Notes: generated by a model from the letters alone, not told the origin. Numbered from the stretch's first letter, positions 7,886 to 16,716 are shown. The stretch: DNA of 64,000 nucleotides from Brevibacillus brevis (GCF_001039275.2 NZ_CP030117.1:1048001-1112000); one strand, 5' to 3'. Program-made: numbers and translations.

Positions 7886-9133
7886 ATGCATACGGTCAGA
7901 GTGGAAGACATCGTAGTAGCCAATCACGCACTGAAAGACGTGGTGGAGAAGACGCCCTTGCAAAAAAACAAAGTACTTTCAGAGCGCTACGGCTGCAACG
8001 TGTATTTGAAAAGAGAAGACTTGCAGGTCGTTCGTTCCTTCAAAATCCGCGGTGCTTATCATTTTATGCGGAATCTTTCCACAATGGAGCGAGAGCGTGG
8101 TGTTGTCTGTGCAAGTGCGGGCAATCATGCGCAGGGTGTAGCCTATTCGTGTAACCATCTGGAAATCAAGGGCACGATCTTTATGCCAGCGACCACCCCG
8201 CGTCAAAAAATATCGCAGGTCAAGCTGTTTGGCGGCTCCTATGTAGAAGTTGTATTGATCGGTGACACCTTTGATGATTCATTCGCAGAAGCGATGAAGT
8301 ATTGCATTCAGGAAGATCGGACCTTTGTCCATCCGTTTGACGATCCATTAGTGGTGGCTGGACAAGGAACAGTCGGTCTGGAGATTATGAATGACATGGA
8401 AGAACCAGCTGATTTCGTCTTTATGAGTATCGGCGGAGGTGGATTGGCAGCGGGTGTGGGAACGTACGTAAAAGGCATCAGCCCGAACACACAGATCATT
8501 GGTGTGGAGCCGGCAGGAGCAGCTTCGATGCAAGCCGCTCTGGAACAAAACGACGTTGTCACCTTAGATGAAATTGACAAGTTTGTCGATGGGGCAGCCG
8601 TCAAGCAAGTGGGGCAGCTAACGATGAGTATTTGTCAGGAGCTGCTGGATGACATCGTGCTGGTACCAGAAGGCAGGGTGTGCACAACCATTTTGGAGTT
8701 GTATAACAGCAATGCCATCGTCGTAGAACCTGCGGGTGCCCTGTCGATTGCCGCTCTCGATTACTACCGGGATCAAATCGCCGGGAAAAACGTAGTGTGT
8801 GTCATCAGCGGTGGAAACAATGACATTGACCGGATGCAAGAGATCAAGGAGCGCTCCCTGCTGCATGAGGGCTTGAAGCACTATTTTGTCATCAATTTCC
8901 CACAGCGTGCCGGAGCTTTGCGAGAGTTTATGGAAAAAGTACTGGGGCCGCACGATGATATCACGCGCTTTGAGTATACGAAAAAGAACAATAAAGAAAA
9001 TGGTCCAGCGCTGGTTGGTATTGAAATGAAATGCAAAGATGACTATCAGCCATTAGTCAGTCGGATGAAGCAGCACAGTATCCGCTATGTAGAGATTACA
9101 CATGATCCGTATTTGTTCAATCTGCTGATTTAG
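7886..9133 (+). CDS. ilvA: Threonine ammonia-lyase (threonine deaminase)
   Basis: A 415-residue enzyme of the PLP fold-type II family. The cofactor lysine is Lys53 in SFKIRGAY, the phosphate-binding loop is SIGGGGLAAG, and about residues 335-415 form an ACT-like regulatory domain (YFVINFPQRAGALREF). It converts threonine to 2-oxobutanoate and ammonia and is normally feedback-inhibited by isoleucine. The length matches the B. subtilis enzyme, which has a single C-terminal regulatory domain. A GAGGAGG-like site precedes the ATG. It is transcribed alone behind an isoleucine T-box, with no other ilv gene adjacent. Confidence 0.97.
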   Translation: MHTVRVEDIVVANHALKDVVEKTPLQKNKVLSERYGCNVYLKREDLQVVRSFKIRGAYHFMRNLSTMERERGVVCASAGNHAQGVAYSCNHLEIKGTIFMPATTPRQKISQVKLFGGSYVEVVLIGDTFDDSFAEAMKYCIQEDRTFVHPFDDPLVVAGQGTVGLEIMNDMEEPADFVFMSIGGGGLAAGVGTYVKGISPNTQIIGVEPAGAASMQAALEQNDVVTLDEIDKFVDGAAVKQVGQLTMSICQELLDDIVLVPEGRVCTTILELYNSNAIVVEPAGALSIAALDYYRDQIAGKNVVCVISGGNNDIDRMQEIKERSLLHEGLKHYFVINFPQRAGALREFMEKVLGPHDDITRFEYTKKNNKENGPALVGIEMKCKDDYQPLVSRMKQHSIRYVEITHDPYLFNLLI

Positions 9134-9314
9134 GTCTTTGTGTTACAACAGATGTGGAATTTACGAAAATGTATGAATACAGCGAAAAAAGGAGCAATGA
9201 AGAGAGAATGAGCGAGAGAGAAAGATAAATCGGCGTAATGTATTATAACAAACTTTTATAAAACAGCTACTGTTGTAATACAATACAGATAATAACACAC
9301 GGGGGGTTTTAATC

Positions 9315-9476
9315 ATGACGCCGATCACTACTTTCTTTCGCAATCTCGAAGCAAAATGCTGTGCTGCTTGCGGTCAGATGATTCACGAACAAGCTGAATC
9401 ATATGCAACAGAATGCGTACCTTGCCAAGAGCAAGCATCCTTTGACGCTTACAAATACTATCATCAAAAACGCTAA
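9315..9476 (+). CDS. YhfH-like small zinc-binding protein
   Basis: A 53-residue protein beginning MTPITTFFRNLEAKCC. Two cysteine pairs (CCAACG and CVPC) are spaced like a zinc ribbon, and the TTFFRNL opening matches the YhfH family of tiny Bacillus proteins of unknown function. A GGGGGG site lies at 9301-9306. Upstream, 9240-9300 is AT-rich with a possible promoter, and a terminator follows at about 9500. Confidence 0.75.
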   Translation: MTPITTFFRNLEAKCCAACGQMIHEQAESYATECVPCQEQASFDAYKYYHQKR

Positions 9477-9499
9477 GCCGAACATGAATACTGGATAAA

Positions 9500-9548
9500 T
9501 CAGGTGTACCACAGGGCATGAGCCATGGCAGGTATACCTTTTTTTTAT
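9500..9548 (+). terminator. Terminator after the YhfH-like gene
   Basis: AGGTGTACC pairs with GGTATACCT (one G-T), with an inner GGCATGAGCC hairpin, and is followed by eight T residues. Confidence 0.8.
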
Positions 9549-9555
9549 TCAAAGA

Positions 9556-9587
9556 AAAAGCCGCTGTTCCATAACAACGGCTTTTTC
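9556..9587 (-). terminator. Terminator for the gene at 9593-9898
   Basis: AAAAAGCCGTTGTTATGG on the minus strand folds with CAGCGGCTTTTTC across a short loop. The symmetric A and T runs could make it work in both directions. Confidence 0.7.
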
Positions 9588-9592
9588 GCGTG

Positions 9593-9898
9593 TCAGCGCG
9601 GTTTATCGGCGTGCTTTGCAGCTTCCTGCTTGACGTAATCAATCAGCCCCAATTGAAAGCCTTCCTGTGTAAGGAGACGTTTGGCTTCATACGTACTCGC
9701 ATAGTAGGCTTGGACATGCGGATCGTTGTCCAGAACGTAACGACATGCCTGATCACGAGACAACTCCTGGTACCAGTCTGTCTGTCTGATTTGGGCGACG
9801 AGATCCTCATAGGCTGGTTCCGGCTTTTTCCATGGATTCAAACGATGAATAATTTCACCAAGGATTGCAACAACGATTAGAATTCCAATTAAAAACAT
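9593..9898 (-). CDS. Hypothetical membrane-anchored protein
   Basis: A 101-residue protein with one N-terminal membrane helix (MFLIGILIVVAILGEII) followed by a soluble domain of about 80 residues rich in aromatic and charged residues (TDWYQELSRDQACRYVLDNDP). The orientation suggests an N-terminal anchor with a cytoplasmic or external helical domain. The frame is open back to 10225, but the GAGGTG site just before ATG 9898 and the start at the membrane helix make the short form the real one. It is divergent from the gene at 10055. Function unknown. Confidence 0.7.
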   Translation of the reverse strand: MFLIGILIVVAILGEIIHRLNPWKKPEPAYEDLVAQIRQTDWYQELSRDQACRYVLDNDPHVQAYYASTYEAKRLLTQEGFQLGLIDYVKQEAAKHADKPR

Positions 9899-10054
9899 GG
9901 CTGTCACCTCAAAGGTTGGATCACTCTCATGGTACCACTCTCCAGAAGGCACCGCCATGGGGAAGTCGGTCTGCTTGCAAAACAAGTAGAAAGCAGGCAT
10001 GCTATATACTGTAAAAAGAAAGGGCCCGATTGTCTGGGAAAAGGAGGGCGCGAG

Positions 10055-10627
10055 ATGTTTCATCCGCTTGTTTTTGACAATATCAGGGTTGTGCTGGAAG
10101 GTGCGGTATACGACCGGGACTTCGAAGGGGCAATCACGATTACGAGCCGTTCGGATGTCATGGATATGGCTACGTTCCATCGACAGTTTCAGATCGAGTT
10201 CAAGCTGGCTGATCAACATGATCATACCGTTGCTGTCCGTGCTGAGATGCAGCTTCGTACCCAGTTAGCTGATATTGCAGCCGAGCAGCTAGAACAGCCG
10301 TTGACAGAACATATCGGATGTACGATTTGCATCCATTTTTACTTACAGATGGAAAATTACAGAGATGTGCCCGCAGAAGCGAGAGAAATCACATCGATTC
10401 TCAATCACATCTGGGGTCAGCGGCCTTATATTACACAGAAAGTATCGGCAACGCTTGCGGAGCAGCGAATCGATTGGCCGCCGAAGCAAATAACCAATCA
10501 GGTGACGCTGGACTTTCATCGGAAAATTGATGAAGGCAACATCGATGACTTGAACGAATTAATCGATCATACGGTTCAGTCACTTCAAAAGCTGCAGCTA
10601 CACATGGATCAACAAGCAAAAAGGTAA
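10055..10627 (+). CDS. Conserved hypothetical protein
   Basis: A soluble protein of 190 residues with no recognised motif. The pattern alternates strands and helices: residues 1-90 look mostly beta, and the C-terminal 40 residues (DDLNELIDHTVQSLQKLQLHM) form a helix or short coiled coil. An AAGGAGGG site stands 8 bases before ATG 10055, and the in-frame codons upstream lack one. No partner is evident; bioY follows with its own operator. Function unknown. Confidence 0.65.
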   Translation: MFHPLVFDNIRVVLEGAVYDRDFEGAITITSRSDVMDMATFHRQFQIEFKLADQHDHTVAVRAEMQLRTQLADIAAEQLEQPLTEHIGCTICIHFYLQMENYRDVPAEAREITSILNHIWGQRPYITQKVSATLAEQRIDWPPKQITNQVTLDFHRKIDEGNIDDLNELIDHTVQSLQKLQLHMDQQAKR

Positions 10628-10673
10628 GCGGAAAGAACGGGGATTTACAAAAGGGCAGATGCGTATTATTATT

Positions 10674-10704
10674 TTGTTAACCTTATGATATTTTTAGTTA
10701 ACAA
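10674..10704 (+). promoter_or_regulatory. BirA operator upstream of bioY
   Basis: TTGTTAAC (10674-10681), 15 bases, then GTTAACAA (10697-10704) is the two-half-site biotin operator recognised by the DNA-binding form of BirA. It lies 18 bases before the bioY start, where bound BirA would block transcription when biotin is plentiful. Confidence 0.9.
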
Positions 10705-10721
10705 AACGGAGGCTAGTACGC

Positions 10722-11285
10722 ATGAGAAACGAACGCTTGAGATGGCTGTTGCTCTCTGCCATCTTTGCTGCAATGACTGCGGTATTGTCGCAGGTGACTA
10801 TTCCCTTGCCGTTAATTCCGATTACCGCGCAAACGTTAGCAGTAGGGCTGACGGCGACTATTTTGGGAAAACGATACGGGACACTGGCTTTGGTTATTTA
10901 CGTTTTGCTCGGTGCAGTCGGATTACCTGTATTCAGCGAGGCAAAAGGCGGCTTGCAAGTATTGGTCGGCAAATCCGGCGGGTACATATTTGGGTTTATT
11001 GCAACCGCTTATGTGACCGGGCTTTACTTGGAGAAAACAAGATTCACCTTGAAAAACGCCATCATCGCCAACATCATTGGCATGTTTGTCACACTCGCTT
11101 TTGGTACTGTACAGCTCAAATACGTCATGGACATTCCATGGGATAAAGCTGTCGCTTTTGGTGTAACTCCTTTCCTCGTTGTAGGGGTTGTCAAAGCAGT
11201 TCTGGCTTCTCTGATTGGCATTAAGGTACGCGAGCGACTGATTGCTTCTCGTCTGTTGCGCACAGATCAACCAGTTACACGATAA
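10722..11285 (+). CDS. bioY: Biotin transporter BioY (ECF S-component)
   Basis: A 187-residue integral membrane protein with about six helices and the BioY hallmarks TIPLPLIPITAQTLAVGL near residues 26-43 and LGAVGLPVFSE near 62-72. BioY binds biotin in the membrane and works with an energy-coupling ECF module whose genes are not in this window, as is usual for a stand-alone S-component. The BirA operator directly upstream ties it to the biotin regulon. A GGAGG site precedes ATG 10722. Confidence 0.95.
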   Translation: MRNERLRWLLLSAIFAAMTAVLSQVTIPLPLIPITAQTLAVGLTATILGKRYGTLALVIYVLLGAVGLPVFSEAKGGLQVLVGKSGGYIFGFIATAYVTGLYLEKTRFTLKNAIIANIIGMFVTLAFGTVQLKYVMDIPWDKAVAFGVTPFLVVGVVKAVLASLIGIKVRERLIASRLLRTDQPVTR

Positions 11286-11300
11286 ACAAAATGATTTCGT

Positions 11301-11330
11301 AAGCCATCCGAAGTTCGGGTGGCTTTTTTT
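11301..11330 (+). terminator. Terminator after bioY
   Basis: AAGCCATCCGAA and TTCGGGTGGCTT form a tight hairpin followed by T residues, ending the bioY transcript 20 bases after its stop. Confidence 0.9.
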
Positions 11331-11395
11331 CGCATAATCTCCTTATCGTGCCGGATACTATCGGTAGGATTTTGCATGTAAAAAGGAGGAGACGC

Positions 11396-12736
11396 ATGAA
11401 TATCACGATAACCGGCCCAAAAGGCCTTCCGATCTCAGGGAACCTGATGGCATTTCGCCGCTCGCCGCTTCAGTTCATCCGCGACGCAGCAGAAGAACAT
11501 GGAGAAGTCGTCCATTTTCGCTTCGGTCCTTCCCGCCATGTTTACCTGTTAACGAATCCGGATCACATCAAAGAGGTTTTGGTCAGCAAGCAGGCGCATT
11601 TTCGAAAAGGGAAAGGACTACAGGCGGCACGACCTGTTGTAGGGGATGGAATTCTCACCAGTGAAGGAAAAAAGCATCTGCGACAACGGCGTCTTATGCA
11701 GCCAGCTTTTCATCGAGAGCGTATCGCCAACTACGGAGGGGTGATGGTCCGCCAAGCAGTTGATCTGATGTCGGATTGGAAAACAGGGGAGCTGCGCGAT
11801 ATTCACTCGGACATGATGAAAGTAACCCTTGCGATCATTACAGAGACTATGTTTGGCAAAACCGTCAAGGAAGGCGCCGATCAGATTGGACATGCCATTG
11901 ATGTCGGTTTGAAATACGTGGCAAACAAAGGCTCCTCTTTTATCGACATTCCGTTGTCCGTACCTACCAAAAGCAATCGGGAGTTCCTGGAGTCGAGTGA
12001 GCTGCTGGACAAAACGATCTATTCCTTGATCGAAGCTCGTCGTAATAGCGAAGGAGAAGAGCACAAGGACTTGTTGGGGATGCTTTTGGCTGCGCGTGAT
12101 GAAGATGATGGGGAAGGAATGACAGATGAGCAGGTGCGCGACGAGGTCATGACCATTTTTGTAGCTGGTCATGAGACGACTGCGAATACCATGTCGTGGA
12201 TTTTCTATTTGCTGGCTACTCATCCCGAGGTGGAGAAAAAGCTGCATGACGAGCTGTCGACGGTGCTATGTGAAAAGCTGCCGACAGTCGAGGATCTTCC
12301 CCAGTTGAAGTATACGAATCTCATTGTACAGGAAACGCTGAGGCTCTATCCTGCGGCCTGGACGATTAACCGGGAAGTGGTAGAAGAGGTTGAGATAGGC
12401 GGTCACACGTACAAGCCTGGCGATACGCTGATGATGAGCCAATATGTCATGCATCGTAACCCACGCTATTATGAGCAGGCTGAACAATTCATTCCAGAGC
12501 GTTTTGACAGTGACCTCTTAAAACGAAACCCTGCTTATGCGTATTTTCCCTTTGGCGGTGGGCCGCGTGTTTGTATCGGGAACAACTTTGCTTTGATGGA
12601 GGCAGCTTTGCTATTGGCGACGATCGCACAGCGATATCGACTACGACTGGCTGAACCGAATCAGGCAGTAGAGCCCGAGCCGTTGGTCACCTTGCGTCCC
12701 AAGAACGGACTGCCGATGCGTTTGGAGAAAAGATAG
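11396..12736 (+). CDS. Cytochrome P450
   Basis: A 446-residue soluble P450. The I-helix oxygen motif AGHETT lies near residue 256, the ExxR motif is in ETLRLYP, and the heme loop is FPFGGGPRVCIG with thiolate ligand Cys393. These identify a class of soluble bacterial monooxygenases that resemble fatty-acid or steroid hydroxylases; the substrate cannot be assigned. It needs a ferredoxin/flavodoxin and reductase encoded elsewhere, as no redox partner is fused or adjacent. The start at 11396 follows AAGGAGGAG; the longer frame from 11348 lacks a site. Single gene. Confidence 0.93.
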   Translation: MNITITGPKGLPISGNLMAFRRSPLQFIRDAAEEHGEVVHFRFGPSRHVYLLTNPDHIKEVLVSKQAHFRKGKGLQAARPVVGDGILTSEGKKHLRQRRLMQPAFHRERIANYGGVMVRQAVDLMSDWKTGELRDIHSDMMKVTLAIITETMFGKTVKEGADQIGHAIDVGLKYVANKGSSFIDIPLSVPTKSNREFLESSELLDKTIYSLIEARRNSEGEEHKDLLGMLLAARDEDDGEGMTDEQVRDEVMTIFVAGHETTANTMSWIFYLLATHPEVEKKLHDELSTVLCEKLPTVEDLPQLKYTNLIVQETLRLYPAAWTINREVVEEVEIGGHTYKPGDTLMMSQYVMHRNPRYYEQAEQFIPERFDSDLLKRNPAYAYFPFGGGPRVCIGNNFALMEAALLLATIAQRYRLRLAEPNQAVEPEPLVTLRPKNGLPMRLEKR

Positions 12737-12902
12737 AAAAAAATGGAAATAGGAGGCAAAAAAAGAGGCATCTTATCACTACGGTTTCGCCGATTGTGTC
12801 AGATACCGAACTGGGGGTTATTTATCACTGAAAGCAACATGCTTACAAAAATTATTTTACAAGTAAAATATAAAGAAATAATTAACTAGGAATAAATCTA
12901 TA

Positions 12903-12932
12903 TAAAGTAAGGGTAGCTTGTGAAAGCTACCC
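12903..12932 (-). terminator. Terminator of the two-component operon
   Basis: GGGTAGCT and AGCTACCC form a hairpin overlapping the last codons of the kinase gene and running into a T-rich stretch on the minus strand. The remaining 12737-12900 is AT-rich and holds no gene that I can see. Confidence 0.6.
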
Positions 12933-14312
12933 GTGGAAGAAGGGGATGGTGAAGGAGAAACTGCTTCCCATTCCCAGTTCACTGTTTACCATCAAATCTC
13001 CGCCGTGAAGCCGGACGATGCTCTTGCAAATTGTTAAGCCTAAGCCTGTACCGCCACTGTTGCGATTGCGTGATTTTTCCGCCCGATAAAACTTGGTGAA
13101 AATCTTCGGCAAGTCTTCAGAGGCGATTCCTTCTCCCTTGTCGATCACAGTAAAAAGGACATGACCTTCTCGTTGATCACAAGTAAGGTAAATGGAGCCA
13201 TCCGGTTTATTGTAGTGAATGGCGTTGTTCAACAAGTTTTCCATGACACGACGCAGCTTGGTCTCATCCGCTTCGATGTGTAGTTCATTGGAAATACGCA
13301 GCTTCCAGTGAAAGGTGAGGCCTGCTTCTTTGATTCTTGGCAAATAGTCCTCAATGATTCCTCTCAAGAAGCTTTTGACATGAATGCGGTTAATGTTGAG
13401 TCGGACTTCGGAGCTTTGGGCGGTGAAGTCCTGCAACTCATCCAGCAGTTTTTCCAAGTCCGTCGTTTTTAGCTCGATTTTACTCATCTGTTTCTGTATT
13501 TTGGTCATATCCGTCACACGACCGGAGCCGATATATGATGCATATCCTTTAATCGTGGTGAGTGGTGTGCGGAAGTCGTGGGCGATCGAAGCAATCATTT
13601 CGGCCTGTCTTTCTTCCGCTAAGCGAAGCTCATCAACCATATCCCCAAAATATCGAAAGAGTTGTCCAAACTCATCATGCGAGCGATACGTAAATGTCAC
13701 TAACCGTTTCCCTTCCTGGATTTCTTGGGTGACGCGCGATAATTCGTTCACGGGCCGTAGTATCCAGCGAACGAACAAAGCGAGCAGAACCAATCCTACC
13801 AGACTAATGCTTCCATAAATAAACCAAAGCATCATGGAAACCCCTGTCGTAGCCATCATGTCGTAATCATCTGTGTAGAAATAAACAACGATCTCCCCTG
13901 TACGCGGTGGCTCCTGCTGAAAATGGTACTCAGCGACCACTTTGAGGTCACTTTGCTTGGCAGAATCGCCACGGTTTGATGCGGAGGGAGAAGGCATTTT
14001 CAAATTATAGGCGCGTGATGTTTTGCTGTAGATGGTGTTTCCATTGGCATCCTTCACGAGCATGCGGTACATCACGTCGTCTGGCAACTGCTTTTCAAGC
14101 TCCAAACGCTCGATGGGGTCCTTGAAATTACTGACGAGAAGCAATTGATTGAGCATGACCTTCTCAGCGGCTTCCTTCTCAGCCTGGTACTGATTATGCC
14201 GATCATTTTTGAGTTGAGCGACAATAATGTCTTGAAAAACAAATTTAAACAACAAGATGTTGAGTGTGATCAAGGCAATGAAGGAGAGAAAAATTTTATT
14301 GCGTAAACTCAT
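12927..14312 (-). CDS. Two-component sensor histidine kinase (HAMP)
   Basis: A 461-residue membrane kinase: helix 1 (about 8-28), an external sensing domain of about 130 residues, helix 2 (about 158-182), a HAMP linker, a HisKA domain with the phosphorylated His in SIAHDFRTPLTTIKGY, and an HATPase domain with NLLNNAIHYN, DKGEGI and GGTGLGL. The gene abuts the upstream response regulator stop exactly, so the two are co-translated. The external domain gives no clear ligand. Overall layout resembles envelope-sensing OmpR-type pairs of Bacilli. Confidence 0.93.
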   Translation of the reverse strand: MSLRNKIFLSFIALITLNILLFKFVFQDIIVAQLKNDRHNQYQAEKEAAEKVMLNQLLLVSNFKDPIERLELEKQLPDDVMYRMLVKDANGNTIYSKTSRAYNLKMPSPSASNRGDSAKQSDLKVVAEYHFQQEPPRTGEIVVYFYTDDYDMMATTGVSMMLWFIYGSISLVGLVLLALFVRWILRPVNELSRVTQEIQEGKRLVTFTYRSHDEFGQLFRYFGDMVDELRLAEERQAEMIASIAHDFRTPLTTIKGYASYIGSGRVTDMTKIQKQMSKIELKTTDLEKLLDELQDFTAQSSEVRLNINRIHVKSFLRGIIEDYLPRIKEAGLTFHWKLRISNELHIEADETKLRRVMENLLNNAIHYNKPDGSIYLTCDQREGHVLFTVIDKGEGIASEDLPKIFTKFYRAEKSRNRNSGGTGLGLTICKSIVRLHGGDLMVNSELGMGSSFSFTIPFFHG

Positions 14313-15032
14313 TTAAAGCTTCTCCCCGATAAATACGTAGCCTGTCCCCCATTGTGTTTTAATGAACTGACGCTCTGTTTCCAACTTTTCACGGAGGTTT
14401 TTGATATGGACGGTCACTGTATTGAGCGAGCCGTACCCATATCCCCAGACGCGGTCATAGATTTGCTCTCTTGTAAAGACGATGCCCGCATTTTCTGCGA
14501 GGAATGTGAGCAGTTGAAATTCTTTTGTCGAGAGCTCAATCTTTTGATTACATACATAAACGGAATACGTTTCTTTATGAATTTCTAGGTCCTTGAATTT
14601 CAAAACGGTAATCGGAGAAGAGGCCGTTTCCTTCTCAGGCTGCTCTTCCGTATGCTTGCGAATGCGCTCATAGCGGCGCAGGTGGGCACGAATACGAGCG
14701 AGCAGCTCTTCTGTATCAAAGGGCTTCGTGATGTAATCGTCTGCACCGATTTCGAAGCCAACTACCTTATCTACCGCTTTTCCTTTTGCACTGAGAAACA
14801 GTATAGGCAAATCCCACTCACGGCGAATTTGAGAACAGAGCTCGTAGCCACTCATGTTGGGCATCATAATATCCAAAAGGATCAGGTTGGGTCGGTCTCC
14901 TTGGCTGAGCAGGGAGAGTGCATCTTCTCCGCTCTCTGCGGAGGAAACGGTGAAGCCCTCGTTCTCCAAAATGTCTTCTAGCAGTTCAATAATCTCCAGA
15001 TTGTCATCGACAATTAAAATGTGATCTTTCAC
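14313..15032 (-). CDS. OmpR/PhoB-family response regulator
   Basis: A 239-residue regulator with a receiver domain (acid pocket DDN near residues 8-10, phosphorylation site Asp54 in LLDIMMP, Lys in ITKPFD) and a winged-helix DNA-binding domain (KEFQLLTFLAENAG to RVWGYGYGSLNTVTVHIKNLREKL). It is first in the operon with the HAMP kinase. A 30-residue linker rich in E, K and T separates the domains. Target genes are unknown; no adjacent transporter suggests one. Confidence 0.95.
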   Translation of the reverse strand: MKDHILIVDDNLEIIELLEDILENEGFTVSSAESGEDALSLLSQGDRPNLILLDIMMPNMSGYELCSQIRREWDLPILFLSAKGKAVDKVVGFEIGADDYITKPFDTEELLARIRAHLRRYERIRKHTEEQPEKETASSPITVLKFKDLEIHKETYSVYVCNQKIELSTKEFQLLTFLAENAGIVFTREQIYDRVWGYGYGSLNTVTVHIKNLREKLETERQFIKTQWGTGYVFIGEKL

Positions 15033-15195
15033 CGGAACAACCCCCAGTTACTTCTATTAATAAGGAATACCATTCAAAGAATGGGTCTTGTCTATCATAA
15101 CATGCTTTGACCTGATCAGGGGAAGAAACCCCGTAAGTTATTAAGTTGTTCGAATATATGGGGGTACATCTTTAGACCAGGTACTAAATTTCGTC

Positions 15196-15230
15196 AGAAA
15201 AAGCCAGAGACGGAGTGTCCCTGGCTTTTA
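15196..15230 (-). terminator. Terminator of the NlpC/P60 gene
   Basis: AAAGCCAG and CTGGCTTT enclose a GC-rich loop; on the minus strand the stem is followed by TTTTTC. The rest of 15033-15195 contains a second GGGG/CCCC hairpin near 15118-15137 but no gene. Confidence 0.8.
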
Positions 15231-15246
15231 TTATTTTGCCGAACGA

Positions 15247-15768
15247 CTATTTTTGAGCTGGTTTTTCCGGCAACGATGCAGCTTGCACCGCTTTTTCCTT
15301 TTTCGGAGTTTCTGCTTTCGCTAGAACAGGAACGCTGAGACGCTTGGCGCCTACATACCGCTTGCTCCAGTAGTATGGATCGTTCAACTTGGTGTTGACG
15401 ACTCCACGACCAGATTCCGAGTGCACGAATGTGCCGTCTCCAATGTAGATACCCACGTGAGAAATGCTGCGACCGTTCGTATTGAAGAACACGAGATCGC
15501 CTGGCTGCAAATCTTTTCTGGCTACCTCTGTACCTAATTCGTACTGGGAAGCAGAATTGTGAGGCAGGTCTACACCTAACGCATCAAATACGTAGCGCGT
15601 GAAACCGGAGCAGTCAAAGCCCTTTTTGGACGTGCCGGAAGATTTGTAAGGGGTACCGTACAAGTCGCTGACCACTTCATTGAGAGAATTCTCCTCAGCA
15701 GCCTGTGCAGCGCCTGCCCCCATAGCAAGCAATCCAGCCATAAATAAAGATAAAACCACCTTGCGCAA
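15247..15768 (-). CDS. Secreted NlpC/P60 (C40) cell-wall endopeptidase
   Basis: A 173-residue protein with a signal peptide (about 1-23, ending AQAAE) and a single NlpC/P60 domain: catalytic Cys in KKGFDCSGFT, His in ISHVGIYIG, and third residue in GTFVHSES. It should cleave D-glutamyl-mesodiaminopimelate links in peptidoglycan during wall growth. There is no LysM or SH3 binding domain; the tail is a Lys/Pro/Ala-rich stretch. The TTG start follows a GGGAG site that lies inside the 3' end of a c-di-AMP riboswitch, so export of this hydrolase is set by c-di-AMP. Confidence 0.93.
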   Translation of the reverse strand: MRKVVLSLFMAGLLAMGAGAAQAAEENSLNEVVSDLYGTPYKSSGTSKKGFDCSGFTRYVFDALGVDLPHNSASQYELGTEVARKDLQPGDLVFFNTNGRSISHVGIYIGDGTFVHSESGRGVVNTKLNDPYYWSKRYVGAKRLSVPVLAKAETPKKEKAVQAASLPEKPAQK

Positions 15769-15777
15769 AAGAAACTG

Positions 15778-15906
15778 CTCCCTTCGTGAGCCTACGAGGT
15801 TAGCTGAAGGGTTCGGTCGAAAGGACGCCCTAGGCTGCTAGGAGTAGCAACCATTCACCCCAAAAACGTGGTTCCCCCGTTTCCGCCAAGCGGAATTCGG
15901 CTATTT
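15778..15906 (-). promoter_or_regulatory. c-di-AMP riboswitch (ydaO/yuaA class)
   Basis: On the minus strand the leader carries the class signature in order: GCCGAATTCCGC, GGGGGAACCACG, TTGGGGTGAATGG, then CCTTTCGACCGAACCCTTC, AGCTAACCTCGTAGGC and GAAGGGAG just before the TTG start. This architecture is highly specific to the c-di-AMP riboswitch, which turns genes off when c-di-AMP is high. Control of cell-wall hydrolases by this switch is well known. No separate terminator is obvious, so it may act at translation or through the terminal GAAGGGAG helix. Confidence 0.95.
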
Positions 15907-16105
15907 TTCGATGTTTTTTTACACGCACTCTTACGAAGATTCTACGCGAGTCCTTTTTTTCCTTCTTTTTATCTGTTCGTTCACATATTCGTCACAAAAA
16001 TACCGTCAAATGCTGTAACGTTTTCGTTCGACAGTGCAAGCCGCCGTTCGACGCGGGCTGGTTCTGCCTTGTGGGACAGCTCGTCCGATTAGGGCAGGAA
16101 ATTGT

Positions 16106-16123
16106 CTCCGTCCAAGGACGGAG
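16106..16123. promoter_or_regulatory. Perfect 8+2+8 palindrome upstream of the Lia operon
   Basis: CTCCGTCC-AA-GGACGGAG is a perfect dyad 108 bases before the first Lia gene. It could be the binding site for a dimeric regulator such as LiaR, or a small hairpin. The surrounding 15907-16230 holds no gene; a TACAAT at about 16171-16176 may be the -10 element of the operon promoter. Confidence 0.45.
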
Positions 16124-16230
16124 GGAAAAACCAACCGCACGCCCGTTATGGGAAGCCTATACCGAGGGCTACAATAAGGGCATAACGTTCCACAAGCACC
16201 ACATGCAAAACGAATGGAGGTAAGCGAGTA

Positions 16231-16632
16231 ATGAGCGAACGGTCTGGCAAAGTTCTACTCGGGCTGGTTCTGCTGCTAGTCGGTGGGTTGGTTCTACTAG
16301 ATCTGGTGGGTATCGATATCGGAGACTTGCTCGGGTTCATCATTCCCGGTGTGATCATGATATACGGTGCCAAAAAGATTATGGGACAAACCGGTTCACG
16401 CTTTTGGGGAATCCTGGTCTTCCTATTCGGGTTCCTGATGTTGATTGGCAAGCTTGACCTACTATTTCACGCACTTCTGGCCATTGGGGTGATTTATCTG
16501 GGATATCGCTTACTGCGTCCCAGCCAAGAACCTAAACAAGCTCCACCTGCTTGGGAGCGTGAATGGGCCCAAAAAGTATTAAAGGAAGATACGCTAGACG
16601 CTTGGGAGAAAAACGTAACCAAACGGTCATAA
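16231..16632 (+). CDS. LiaI-like membrane protein of the Lia operon
   Basis: A 133-residue protein with four predicted membrane helices in the first 95 residues and a charged tail. The repeated LLLVGGLVLLDLVGI / LLGFIIPGVIMIYGAKKI pattern is the LiaI/LiaF-type transmembrane module. In B. subtilis LiaI is a small membrane anchor for the PspA homologue LiaH, and here the next gene is a PspA. A GGAGGTAAG site precedes the ATG. It is first of six genes in the operon 16231-20789. Confidence 0.82.
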   Translation: MSERSGKVLLGLVLLLVGGLVLLDLVGIDIGDLLGFIIPGVIMIYGAKKIMGQTGSRFWGILVFLFGFLMLIGKLDLLFHALLAIGVIYLGYRLLRPSQEPKQAPPAWEREWAQKVLKEDTLDAWEKNVTKRS

Positions 16633-16716
16633 CCGTTTTGGTAACCGCAATAACACTGTGTCGCAAGAGTCTTTTGGATGAACAATATGATGTGATATGA
16701 TGAGGAGGAAAAAATA

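Noticed and set aside
7444-7923. Minus-strand frame of 159 residues covering the ilvA leader
   Set aside because: It is antisense to a clear T-box riboswitch and the ilvA start, has no ribosome site and no recognisable domain.
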